From NCBI GenBank assembly GCA_963795935.1, contig CAWCJO010000004.1:1302001-1366000 (forward strand): DNA of 64,000 nt, given 5' to 3'. Positions within the stretch are counted from its first letter, which is position 1. Every line of letters starts with the position of its first letter. Below are positions 49,312-58,455 of this stretch, piece by piece. The position numbers and the translations under genes were made by a program. The notes under the pieces were generated by a model that was not told where the DNA came from, did no database searches, and saw only the letters and a program-made list of their open reading frames with translations. This stretch comes from JAICMB01 sp963795935 (lineage in GTDB: Bacteria > Acidobacteriota > Terriglobia > Bryobacterales > Bryobacteraceae).

Positions 49312-51773
49312 ATGGGATCATCCACGACCAGGCAGGTGCTCCGCAGATTTCGGCGCTCGCCGATGTTTACGGCGATCACCCTGATCACGCTTGCGGTCGG
49401 AGTGGGGGCCAATACGGCGATCTTCAGCGTCATTGACGGCGTGCTGCTGAAGCCCCTACCCTACCCGGAGGCCGGCAGACTGGTGGGCGTGTGGGAGACC
49501 GCGCCGGGAATCAACCTCAAGGAAGTGAACGCATCGCCATCGACGTATTTCACTTTTCGCGAGGAGAGCCGCGCTTTTGAGGACATCGGCATTTGGCAAC
49601 GCGATTCGCTCAGCATCACGGGCATAGGCGAGCCGGAACACATCGAAGCGGTGGCGGTAACGGATGGCGTGCTTCCGATTCTGGGCGCGCGGCCGGCGCT
49701 GGGGCGCCTCTTCTCGCGCCGGGACGATTTGCCCGGCAGCCCGGGAACGGCGATCCTGACGTATGGTTATTGGCAGCGCAAATTCGGCGGCGATGGTTCC
49801 GTTATCGGGCGCCGCATTGTGGTGGACGCCGAAGCGCGGGAGGTGATCGGCATTCTTCCCGCGGGGTTCCGGTTCATGAACGACAAGCCCGCGCTGATCG
49901 TGCCGCTGCAACTGGACCGCGCGAAGGCGTTCGTCGGCAACTTCAGCTACAACGGGATCGCGCGGCTCAAGCCCGGCGTTACGATCCAGCAAGCCGACGC
50001 GGACGTTGCCCGCATGTTCCCGCTGACGATGAGAAAGTTTCCGCCTGCGCCCGGTATCAGCATGCAGATGATCGAGCAGGCCAGGTTCGCCCCCGACGTC
50101 CGGCCGCTTAAAAAGGACGTCGTTGGAGATATCGGAACGGTGTTGTGGGTGCTCATGGGGACGGTCGGGATTGTTCTTTTCATCGCTTGCGCCAATGTGG
50201 CGAACCTTCTTTTGGTGAGAGCCGAGGGACGGCAGCAGGAACTGGCCATTCGCGCCGCACTGGGGGCCGGCTGGTCGCGCATCGCGCGTGAACTGCTGGT
50301 TGAAAGCGTCACGCTCGGCATTGCCGGCGGCGCGCTTGGTCTGGGCCTCGCCTATGCCGCCGTGAAGCTCTTGGTCGCGATCGGTCCAGCGGATTTGCCG
50401 CGGCTGGACGAGGTTTCGATCAATGGCGCCGTCCTGGTCTTTACGCTCGCGGTGTCATTGATCGCCGGCGTTCTGTTCGGTCTCGTTCCGGTTTTCAAAT
50501 ATGCCGGGCGCGGTCTGGGGCTGGCGCTTCGTGAAGGGGGCCGCACACTGAGCGAGGGCCGGGAACGCCGCCGCGCCCGCAGCGTTCTGGTGGTGGTTCA
50601 GGTGGCGCTCGCGCTGGTGCTTCTCATCGGCTCGGGTCTCATGCTGCGGACTTTTCAGGCCATGCTGCAGCGCGCCCGGGATTCACCGATCCGGCCCACA
50701 TTCTCACCGTCCGCGTATTCATTCCGGAGGCATCGGTGCGCGATCCCAAGAAAGTGGCGCGCATGGAGAACGGGATTCTCGACAAAATCGCCTCTGTTCA
50801 GGGGGTCGCCTCCGTGGGGCTGTCCAACTCCATCACAATGGACGGGCATAACGACAACGATCCCGTCTTCCTCGAGGACCACGCTTATGCCGCGGGGCAA
50901 CTTCCGCCGCTGCGCCGCTTCAAGTTTATCGGTCCCGGCTATTTCAAGACCATGGGCAATCCCTTGCTCGCGGGACGCGATTTGACCTGGACAGACATCT
51001 ACGATGAGCGCCCCTTCGTGATCGTGTCTCGGAACCTGGCCCGCGAATATTGGGGTTCTCCGGGCGCCGCGTTGGGCAAGCGCATCCGCGAGACCCCCAA
51101 AGACCCATGGCGCGAAATCGTCGGGGTGGTGGGAAACGAGCGCGATGACGGCGCCGATCAGAAAGTCCCAGCAATCGTCTATTGGCCGCTGCTGCGGAAG
51201 GACTTTTGGGGCCAGTCCGAAGACGCGCAGCGCAGCATGTCGTTCGCGATCCGCAGTCCGCGCGTCGGCGCGGCCAGCTTTCTGAACGAAGTTCGCGGGG
51301 CGGTGTGGTCCGTTGATCCCGAGCTTCCCGTATTCGACGTTCGCACCGTGGCGGAGATCTATGCGAAGTCCATGGCCCGGACGTCCTTCACGCTCATCAT
51401 GCTGGCCATCGCGGCGGCCATGGCGCTTCTGCTCGGCATCATCGGCATCTACGGCGTGATTTCGTACTCGGTGTCGCAGCGCACGCGTGAAATCGGAATC
51501 CGCATGGCTCTCGGGGCGCAGCAAGCGAAGATCCGGGGCATGTTCGTGCGCCATGGGCTGGCGCTCACGGCCCTCGGGGTGGGGTGCGGCCTGGCCGGCG
51601 CGATTGCGGTCACGCGGTTGATGTCCACGCTGCTGTACGAGGTCAGCCCCGTCGACCCGCTCACGTATTGCGGCGTCTCGCTGGTACTCTTTGCGGCCGC
51701 TTTTTTTGCCGCTTATGTTCCGGCTAGGCGGGCGACCGTGGTCGACCCCGTGCATGCGTTGCGGACGGAATAG
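49312..51773 (+). CDS. ADOP 4: long FtsX/MacB-type permease (one-base frameshift)
   Basis: 820 residues when joined. First piece 49312-50985 opens RRSPMFTAITLITLAVGVGA and runs through the first FtsX unit (ACANVANLLLVRAEGRQQEL). The second piece (50736-51773) holds the rest of the second periplasmic domain and the final permease (RTREIGIRMALGAQQAKIRG) to the end PVHALRTE. A missing G in the GGG at 50678-50680 separates them; the joined reading is ARGFTDPAHILTVRVFI. No PadR or ATPase adjacent. Confidence 0.88.
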
Positions 51774-51990
51774 AGGGTCTCCTCGTCCGAAATCCGGCGG
51801 CTTACGTCATGGCCGTCCGGCTTTCGACCAATTCGCGAGTTAGCGTTGCAATCCCTCATATTTGCGGGTCGGCAACGGCAGGCATACGCCGGATGTTCGA
51901 CAGAATTGTGGGCGAAAAGCGAATGGTTCGTTTCAGAGCCGCTACGCCGTTGAAGCCGATCGTTTGCGCGCCACGCTCCGGCATTGATAG

Positions 51991-52293
51991 TCATACATGC
52001 AATTCTTGCGGGACGCGCTGACGGCGCACCTTGATTTTGCCTTCGTCCTTCCGTGCCGCCGCGAGGTCAAAGGCAAGCTGCAGCCGCAACCACGTCTCCG
52101 GCGTGCTGCCGAAGGCCTTGGTCAGCCGGATCGCCATCTCGGGGCTTATGCCGGATTTGCCGTTCACGACATTGTTAAGCGCCTGCCGGGTAACGCCGAG
52201 AACCTTTGCGGCCGCCGTCACGGACAGGCCCAAAGGCTCAAGGCAATCGTGCCGGACGATGCGGCCGGGATGTACGGGATTTTTCATGGCCAT
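51991..52293 (-). CDS. higA: HigA-type antitoxin
   Basis: 100 residues, XRE-family helix-turn-helix: HPGRIVRHDCLEPLGLSVTA, LGVTRQALNNVVNGKSGISP and the C-terminal WLRLQLAFDLAAARK. AAGGAG precedes the ATG by nine bases. The gene is intact and lies 15 bases downstream of the truncated toxin gene, so it is now a lone antitoxin/regulator. Confidence 0.87.
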   Translation of the reverse strand: MAMKNPVHPGRIVRHDCLEPLGLSVTAAAKVLGVTRQALNNVVNGKSGISPEMAIRLTKAFGSTPETWLRLQLAFDLAAARKDEGKIKVRRQRVPQELHV

Positions 52294-52308
52294 GGGGCTT
52301 GTCTCCTT

Positions 52309-52488
52309 CTAGGGGTAATCGATCAGTTCAACATCAAACGCGTCCGGCCCTTCAAACCGGAAAACGATGCGCCTGTTTGCCCGCACGGTTACAGACCAAA
52401 GCCCCTTCAAATCGCCTTTGAGCGGGTGGAGGCGATAGCGAGGGATATCCAGAGCTTGCGGCGACGTTGCGGAATCATGAGGGTACAC
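52309..52488 (-). pseudogene. Truncated higB toxin and fused promoter
   Basis: The C-terminal half of HigB is clear: SPQALDIPRYRLHPLKGDLK, LWSVTVRANRRIVFRFEG and ELIDYP. The first 40 or so residues of the family are missing. A good -35 TTGACA (complement of 52510-52515) and a weaker TACGGT 17 bases on (52487-52492) lie where the missing coding part should be, so the transcript would begin inside the remnant. No in-frame start follows. It probably serves only as leader of higA. Confidence 0.7.
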
Positions 52489-52576
52489 CGTAAAGTAACA
52501 CTTGTCACTTGTCAACCCGGGAGGACCCGCGGCGGCAACCGGAAAAAGCCTTCCGCGCCGGCAGGTTTACTCTGAA

Positions 52577-55090
52577 CTATCGCGTTTTCGCGGCGCTCAG
52601 GAAATTGGCGAAGAGGCGATAGGCGCCGGGGACGCCGGCGGGCAGCTCGCGGAAGAACGACAGGCCGGTGAAAATATAAACGCCTTTGCCGTAGGGCGTG
52701 TACAATGTGCTGCCGAGCAGCGGCTTTTCGCCCGGATCGTGCATTTCAAACAGGGGCTGGTAATGGTTGTCCCATTTCGAGGCGAAGTACAGGCCGCGCT
52801 CCTGAATCCAGCCTTCGAAATCGCGGGCGGCGATCTCGTTGGGACGATGCAATAAGGGATTCTGGGGATCGACGAATTGCACCGGCGCTTCTTCCATCGT
52901 GACGCGATCGTGCGAAATGGTTATGGGATAGGGGCCCAGGTGAGCGAGCGACGGCGAGGGCCTCTCTCCTCCCGGACCTCCTTCGGTGGTGTTGTACTGC
53001 ACGATAACGGCGCCGCCGTTGGCAATATAGTCGAGCAGACGCTGTTCGTTGGCGCGCAGGTCGGGACGCGTATTGTAGGCGCGTACGCCCGTCACGATGG
53101 CGTCGTAACTGGACAAATCGCCGCTGGCCAGATCGTCGGGAGTGAGCAGCGCGACAGAGGCGCCGAGTTGGCGCAAGGAATCGGGCACTTCGTCGCCGGC
53201 GCCCATGACATATCCGATATTCTTCGCCAGCAGCCGTATATCGGCTCGGACCAGCGCGGTGGCGGCGGGCGGAAACAGCGTTTGGGGAGGGATGTGGGGG
53301 TAATCGATAGTCTCCATGCCGACGGAAACGTCCTCGCCGCCGATGTTGGCCGCGGCGCGCAAAGATCCTCCGGCATCGCGATCCGGCGGCGTAACGTGAA
53401 GCGGAAGCGCCGCCAACTGGCCTGCGTCGGCGAGCGAAAATGCGCGGGAGGCGGGTTCCACCTTCCAGCCGTCTGGGGCCTCCAAATGAAGCTCGCCCGC
53501 GGCGGCGCCCGCCGTGGCCTTTATGACGACCGCAACCTGGCGCGAAGACGAATTCGGGAAGATCAGCGCCTTATCCGGCGTGTTCACGGCGGCCGGCGGA
53601 ACGACGATGAGCGCGCGCTCCCGTTCGCCCAGCACGCGGTCGGCATAACGATAGAGGACCGGACGGCTGTATTCGATCTGTTGCCCGTCGATGCGTATCT
53701 TAAATTTGCTCTCGAGCAACGGCGGATTCTCGGGCAGGCCGATGAGAAGCTGGTTGCGGACGCTATAAGCTTCGCCTTGCGGCGGCTCGCGCAGCCAGTA
53801 GGGTTGCGAATAGGGCGCGGCGGCGGGGATAGGCGTTGCCTCGGCATGCTCCACCGGCCGATTATTGGGGAGCTCCTGGGAACCGTCAGCGACCGCCAGC
53901 GGCCCGCGCTCGAGCAACGTGCGCGTGACCTTGAAAGAACCGCCCGGAACGCACTCGTACTTGTCGGCGGTGGCATCGAGCCACAGGCCGGAGGTGAGCG
54001 CGATGGTTTCCTCCAATTCCTTGCGCTTGCGTTCGACCAGCGGTCCGCGCAAGGCGGCCATCGCGGCGCGGGCCCGCAGCAGGATGGGAACGATCCTTTC
54101 GGGATGCTCGTCGTCAAACTCGGAGTTTGCCTTGGCCAAAAGGGTCCCGGCCGGGGAGCCGCCCGGCATGCGCGACCAACTAATATCGATGCCGTCGAAG
54201 ATGTCCTTCGTCGCCTTGTCGCCCGCGATAGTGACGAAGTAGTTTTTCTGGGAGCCCTTGCGCTCGAACGTGCCCATGCCCTGGCTCTTGTGCATGCTGC
54301 GGCTCATGCCCGCGATTTCGCCGTAGGAATAACCGAGCACGGGATCGTACTGGCCCAGGTCGATTTCGACCTTATCCTTCAACTTGTCATTTTCCTGCTG
54401 CTGCTGGCGGTTGAAGGAGAATGCGTTCCACAGGAGGCGTTTGGCCTGCCACGGCTGCGTCCATTGGAGCTGCTCGGGGAAGCGTTGCGGGTCGGCGGCG
54501 GCGGAAAAAGCTTCACGCCCGAGAATCGCGGAGGCTTGGTGCTGACCGTGTCCGTCGCGCGGCGTACCGGAGAAGCGCAGAATGACAACGTCCGGCTGAA
54601 AGCGGCGGATCACCCACACGATGTCGCTGAGGATCTTGTCGCGGCCCCACTTTTCGAACGCTTCTTGCGGAGTCTTGGTGAAACCAAAATCGATGGCGCG
54701 CGTGAAGAATTGCTCCGCTCCGTCGATTTTCCGCGCGGCCAGCAATTCTTGTGTCCGAATGACGCCGAGCGCGGCGCCCTGTTCGCTGCCGATCAGATTT
54801 TGGCCGCCTTCGCCGCGCGTCAGCGATAGATAACCGGTGCGGACTTTTCGACCGCGAGCGAGGTACGCCAGCAATGCCGAATTTTCGTCGTCAGGGTGAG
54901 CGGCGATCAGCAGCGCGCTGCCCGTGACATTTAATTTTTCGAGATCGAGCCGCGCTTCGGCCGCTCCCGACAGTTCACGCTGCGCGAGGGCGTTTACGGC
55001 GCAGGCCGCGCCGGCGATAACGATGAAAACTGCCGCGCGAGTCGAACGCAAAAAACTTGGAGGCAACTGGGGAAAGTAGGGTATTGACAC
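52577..55090 (-). CDS. PIG-L family (LmbE-like) deacetylase with C-terminal gatekeeper-type domain
   Basis: 837 residues with an N-terminal signal/membrane segment (AAVFIVIAGAACAVNALA). The PIG-L domain has the zinc motif AAHPDDE and RGEGGQN, then GQHQAS. After it comes a long beta-rich region and a C-terminal class I amidotransferase-like domain with YDAIVTGVRAYNTR and YIANGGAVIVQYNTTE. This architecture is common in acidobacterial and bacteroidal exported PIG-L proteins. The substrate is probably an N-acetylglucosaminyl compound. Confidence 0.9.
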   Translation of the reverse strand: MSIPYFPQLPPSFLRSTRAAVFIVIAGAACAVNALAQRELSGAAEARLDLEKLNVTGSALLIAAHPDDENSALLAYLARGRKVRTGYLSLTRGEGGQNLIGSEQGAALGVIRTQELLAARKIDGAEQFFTRAIDFGFTKTPQEAFEKWGRDKILSDIVWVIRRFQPDVVILRFSGTPRDGHGQHQASAILGREAFSAAADPQRFPEQLQWTQPWQAKRLLWNAFSFNRQQQQENDKLKDKVEIDLGQYDPVLGYSYGEIAGMSRSMHKSQGMGTFERKGSQKNYFVTIAGDKATKDIFDGIDISWSRMPGGSPAGTLLAKANSEFDDEHPERIVPILLRARAAMAALRGPLVERKRKELEETIALTSGLWLDATADKYECVPGGSFKVTRTLLERGPLAVADGSQELPNNRPVEHAEATPIPAAAPYSQPYWLREPPQGEAYSVRNQLLIGLPENPPLLESKFKIRIDGQQIEYSRPVLYRYADRVLGERERALIVVPPAAVNTPDKALIFPNSSSRQVAVVIKATAGAAAGELHLEAPDGWKVEPASRAFSLADAGQLAALPLHVTPPDRDAGGSLRAAANIGGEDVSVGMETIDYPHIPPQTLFPPAATALVRADIRLLAKNIGYVMGAGDEVPDSLRQLGASVALLTPDDLASGDLSSYDAIVTGVRAYNTRPDLRANEQRLLDYIANGGAVIVQYNTTEGGPGGERPSPSLAHLGPYPITISHDRVTMEEAPVQFVDPQNPLLHRPNEIAARDFEGWIQERGLYFASKWDNHYQPLFEMHDPGEKPLLGSTLYTPYGKGVYIFTGLSFFRELPAGVPGAYRLFANFLSAAKTR

Positions 55091-55169
55091 GGAAGCCTAA
55101 GCTTTCAGTTTAGGCGATGCGCCATGGGAAACGGGAGGTTCGGGCAGTGCGTGGAGCGCCTGAGGGCCG

Positions 55170-55748
55170 CTAACTGCGCCAATACAGACGTCGCCCGCCC
55201 AATGCTAAAAGCCCTACGGCCAGCGTCAGCAAGGTCGACGGTTCGGGGACCACGGCTCGCACGGTAGTATTTGGCTGGTCGTAAGCATTCGAACCCACGA
55301 GGGCGGCGAAATCCGTGGTAAACGCTCCCGTTAACAACGTCGGTGCGGAAGTCGCCCCGGTGTACATCTGGGGCCAACCAAAAGTCGCCGTCGCCAATCC
55401 GTCGGTGCAGGACGCGACAGTGGCGCCGTTGAAGCAAATCTCAAACCCACCTCCGTTTGTGCCGCTGAAGAAACGGATAAAGGACGGCATGATCGCAACC
55501 GGCGACCCGGCCAGGAAATAGCTGAAACTCGAAAACGCGAAATTGAGCCCCCCATTGCCAAACTCGAGTACTGTGGGGTTGCTGTCCGCTTGGAAGGCGA
55601 AAGCCCACGTTGCGCTTGGCCCGGAGAATGCGCTACTCGGGGTCGATGCCGAAAACGTGCCGCTATCGCTGTACGAGATTGTGGCCGCATGAGCCGGTGC
55701 CCAGAACAGAGCGAGAATAGGCAACAACCGGTTTACCGTACTTTTCAT
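55170..55748 (-). CDS. PEP-CTERM sorted surface protein
   Basis: 192 residues with a signal peptide (NRLLPILALFWAPAHAATIS), an Ala/Ser/Phe-rich beta domain and a C-terminal VPEPSTLLTLAVGLLALGGR ending in basic residues. This is the exosortase recognition and membrane segment. No exosortase is in the window. The ATG at 55748 is 10 bases from the -10 box of the promoter, so the message may be leaderless. Confidence 0.85.
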   Translation of the reverse strand: MKSTVNRLLPILALFWAPAHAATISYSDSGTFSASTPSSAFSGPSATWAFAFQADSNPTVLEFGNGGLNFAFSSFSYFLAGSPVAIMPSFIRFFSGTNGGGFEICFNGATVASCTDGLATATFGWPQMYTGATSAPTLLTGAFTTDFAALVGSNAYDQPNTTVRAVVPEPSTLLTLAVGLLALGGRRLYWRS

Positions 55749-55757
55749 TTAGTGTTG

Positions 55758-55786
55758 AGTTTAATTACAACTGAGCTTGCCGTCAA
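55758..55786 (-). promoter_or_regulatory. Promoter of the PEP-CTERM gene
   Basis: Complement reads TTGACG, 17 bases, TAAACT (-35 at 55781-55786, -10 at 55758-55763). The expected start of transcription is about 3 bases before the ATG. Confidence 0.6.
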
Positions 55787-55964
55787 GTACCGTTTTTGGT
55801 CGCAGAGTTCTGTTCGTCAAGGCACGATTCACGCACAATCGTAAGGGAGGAGCGATATTGCGCGCGCGCCGCCAACCCGCGCCACCCCGCCGATCGGGCC
55901 TGTGGCGCGTAAAGAGCGCCGCCGAAGCATCCGTGGTCTGTTCACAGTTGGCGCGGGCCATTGT

Positions 55965-56131
55965 TTAAGTGGCAAGTTTCTTGAGGATGTGCTTGGCAAG
56001 GAAGTCCTTGATTTCACGGTGCCGGGGTACCGGCTGCGAAACGCCGGATGTTGGATTCCGATACCAATCGTGATTTCCACCGTGCCGCATCCCGCCTCTT
56101 CGAGTTTGCGGACCAGATCGGTCCGTTTCAT
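55965..56131 (-). pseudogene. hicA toxin relic
   Basis: Starts MKRTDLVRKLEEAGC and resumes in another frame as RHGGNHDWYRNPTSGVSQPV and PRHREIKDFLAKHILKKLAT, the HicA dsRBD-like fold with its catalytic His. The usual short strand between these parts (typically V-L-I) is absent; about 10 bases seem missing. ATGA overlap with hicB is kept. Confidence 0.7.
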
Positions 56132-56318
56132 CCCAGGGACAGTTCAGCAAGCTTGCGAATGCCCGGAATCTCGCCGCTCATTAGATCCCGGTACAGATCA
56201 CGAAGATTATCCTCAAGTTCCCTCAACGACTCGCCCTGCGTCAGGAGTCCGGAAAGTCTTCAAGGTAGCCAAGCCACATCTCTCCGTCCTGCCAGTGGAC
56301 ATACCGAGCCGTCGCCAT
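56128..56318 (-). pseudogene. hicB antitoxin (one-base frameshift)
   Basis: Starts MATARYVHWQDGEMWLGYLE, then shifts frame at DFPDS and continues TQGESLRELEDNLRDLYRDL and GIRKLAELSLG. Adding one G near 56241-56246 gives DSWTQGE and a 63-residue HicB-like protein. hicB precedes hicA here. It may be intact in reality if the shift is a sequence error. Confidence 0.68.
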
Positions 56319-56391
56319 AGGATCATTCTAACGCCCGGCAAACACGAGTTGGCCCGCGGTCCATTTTTAAGCGCGGGGTACAATCATAAAG

Positions 56392-57810
56392 ATGAGCGAT
56401 ATTGCGCCCGCGCCACCAACCCGCGTGTTGGTGGCCGACGACGAGGAGAATCAACGCGCCGGCTTGGCGAAAATGATCCAATCGTGGGGATTCTCGGTGG
56501 AGACGGCCGCGGATGGCCAGGAAGCGCTCGATAAATTGAATTCAATGGGCGTTAACGTCCTGGTGACGGACCTGATGATGCCCCGCATGGATGGGTTTGA
56601 GCTGCTGAAGCGGCTTGGTTTGCAGGGCAGCATGCCTCCGGCGATCGTGCTGACGGCATTCGGCAATATCGAAACCGCGATTCAGACGATGCACGATTTG
56701 GGCGCGTTCTGGTTTTTGGAGAAGCCGATCCAGCCGAGCGCGCTCAAAGTGCTGCTGGAACGCGCCGCCACGCAGAGCCGTCTGGCGGAAGAGACCGAGC
56801 GGCTGCAGCGGCAGTTGGCCTACCAGGGCGTGCTGGTCGATCTGGTGGGCGCCTGCTCCGCCATGCAGCAGGTGTTCTCGATGGTGCGGCAGGTGGCGCC
56901 GTCGAAAGCCGCGGTTCTGGTAACGGGCGAGAGCGGAACGGGCAAGGAACTGGTGGCCCGCGCGGTCCATAGGCTCAGTCCCCGCAACGCCGGACCGTTC
57001 GTGGCCATCAACTGCGCGGCGATGCCGGAAACGCTGATGGAAAGCGAGCTGTTCGGTCACGAAAAGGGGGCCTTCACGGGCGCGGTGGAACGGCGGCAAG
57101 GGTGTTTCGAACTGGCGCAGCATGGCACGCTGCTGCTGGACGAGCTGGCGGAGATGCCGGTGGGGACGCAAGCGAAGCTGTTGCGCGTGCTCGAAGATTC
57201 GCGCGTGCGGCGTCTGGGCGGCAAAAGCGAGATCGCCGTGGACGTGCGGATTATCGCCTCCACGAACAAGATTGTCGAAGATGCGCTGCGCAAAGGCGAA
57301 TTGCGCGAGGATCTGTACTACCGTCTGAACGTCTTTCAGATCAATTTGCCGCCGCTGCGTCAGCGCCTCAGCGATATTCCCGTGCTTGTGGACGCGCTGA
57401 TACGGACGCTCAACCAGAAACACAGTACGCGCGTCACCGATGTCCAGGAGGACGTGCTGGAGCAGTTCAGCCGTTATGGCTGGCCGGGAAACGTTCGAGA
57501 GCTGCGCAATGTGCTGGAGCGCGCCGTGATCATTGCCGGCGAGGGCACCATCACGCCATACCATCTGCCGCAAGATTTCGGCGCTTCGATGGGCAATCGC
57601 CCGGCCGTACAGGTGATGGAGCCGGATGCGGTGCGTTTGCCGGTCGGCACAACCGTGGGCCAGGCGGAAAAGGCCCTCATCCAAGTTACGCTGCAGCATA
57701 CCAAGAACAACAAGACGCGAGCGGCGGAGATTCTGGGCATCAGCCTCAAGACGCTATTCAATAAGCTGAAGGAATACGGGGCGGCGGCGGAAGCGGAAGC
57801 CGGGTCTTAA
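56392..57810 (+). CDS. NtrC-family sigma-54-dependent response regulator
   Basis: 472 residues. Receiver domain with Asp60 (LVTDLMMPRMDG), AAA+ domain with GESGTGKELV and the canonical sigma-54 loop GAFTGA in HEKGAFTGAVERR, and a C-terminal Fis-type helix-turn-helix (NKTRAAEILGISLKTLFNKL). No histidine kinase is adjacent. It is intact and its GAFTGA is a good comparison for the altered loop in the protein at 2541. Confidence 0.93.
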   Translation: MSDIAPAPPTRVLVADDEENQRAGLAKMIQSWGFSVETAADGQEALDKLNSMGVNVLVTDLMMPRMDGFELLKRLGLQGSMPPAIVLTAFGNIETAIQTMHDLGAFWFLEKPIQPSALKVLLERAATQSRLAEETERLQRQLAYQGVLVDLVGACSAMQQVFSMVRQVAPSKAAVLVTGESGTGKELVARAVHRLSPRNAGPFVAINCAAMPETLMESELFGHEKGAFTGAVERRQGCFELAQHGTLLLDELAEMPVGTQAKLLRVLEDSRVRRLGGKSEIAVDVRIIASTNKIVEDALRKGELREDLYYRLNVFQINLPPLRQRLSDIPVLVDALIRTLNQKHSTRVTDVQEDVLEQFSRYGWPGNVRELRNVLERAVIIAGEGTITPYHLPQDFGASMGNRPAVQVMEPDAVRLPVGTTVGQAEKALIQVTLQHTKNNKTRAAEILGISLKTLFNKLKEYGAAAEAEAGS

Positions 57811-57818
57811 TAGCCGCG

Positions 57819-58409
57819 TCAAGATGCCGCGCTCTTAGCGGGTGTTCCGTCCGTCGCCCCCGAAAATACCATGTTCGACGGGGTAAAGCCCCGCTCACGG
57901 CAGTACTCGCTATAGAGGGTGGCATAGCTCTTGGTGATGTATTCGGCCGTGGAAAAACCCAGCTCCCGCGCTGTGCGGTCGATCCAGGCAGGGGTGCCCT
58001 CCAGTTCCATGAAATTGCCGATGGGCGTCTCGTCGACCGTGACGATGCCGGGTTTTTGCGGACGCGAGTACTCCGTCCGGTATTTGTCATAGCGAAAAGT
58101 TTGGCGCAGTCCGAGCCGCTGCAATATCTGCTCCACGGCGCCGGGATCGCTCAGCCGGGTCTCGATCTCCTCGCGCGATTTGTGGCGACCGCTCTTGCCC
58201 GCTCCTTTATAAGTGAGCACGCCATCGCGCGACACGCGCCGCACGCGAATCAATTCGCCATTGCGGCGTAAACGACGGTCCGGCGTGTCGAATACGGCAT
58301 TGGATTCGAAGGCGCGCCGCGCATGTATCTCAAAGCCCAAGCGTCGCAAGCGGCGGCGCATCGGGGCGGTACTTTGGACCCGAATTTTGATTTCGGTCTC
58401 AACGGCCAC
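57819..58409 (-). CDS. CYTH domain protein (class IV adenylate cyclase / thiamine triphosphatase type)
   Basis: 196 residues from a GTG at 58409, where the ExExK signature starts (ETEIKIRV). Later come FDTPDRRLRRNGELIRVRR, LTYKGAGKSGRHKSREEIET and VTVDETPIGNFMELEG, the acidic and basic residues that line the triphosphate tunnel. The longer open frame to 58595 is rejected. It could be a triphosphatase or cyclase; sequence alone does not decide. Confidence 0.85.
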   Translation of the reverse strand: MAVETEIKIRVQSTAPMRRRLRRLGFEIHARRAFESNAVFDTPDRRLRRNGELIRVRRVSRDGVLTYKGAGKSGRHKSREEIETRLSDPGAVEQILQRLGLRQTFRYDKYRTEYSRPQKPGIVTVDETPIGNFMELEGTPAWIDRTARELGFSTAEYITKSYATLYSEYCRERGFTPSNMVFSGATDGTPAKSAAS

Positions 58410-58455
58410 GGCCCCAGCATATCCGATTGGTACCTGGATTGCCTTGGCAGAGTTG

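Noticed and set aside
51774..51990. Possible gene in the gap between ADOP 4 and higA
   Set aside because: An open frame exists on the complement but shows no recognisable motif, start signal or coding bias.
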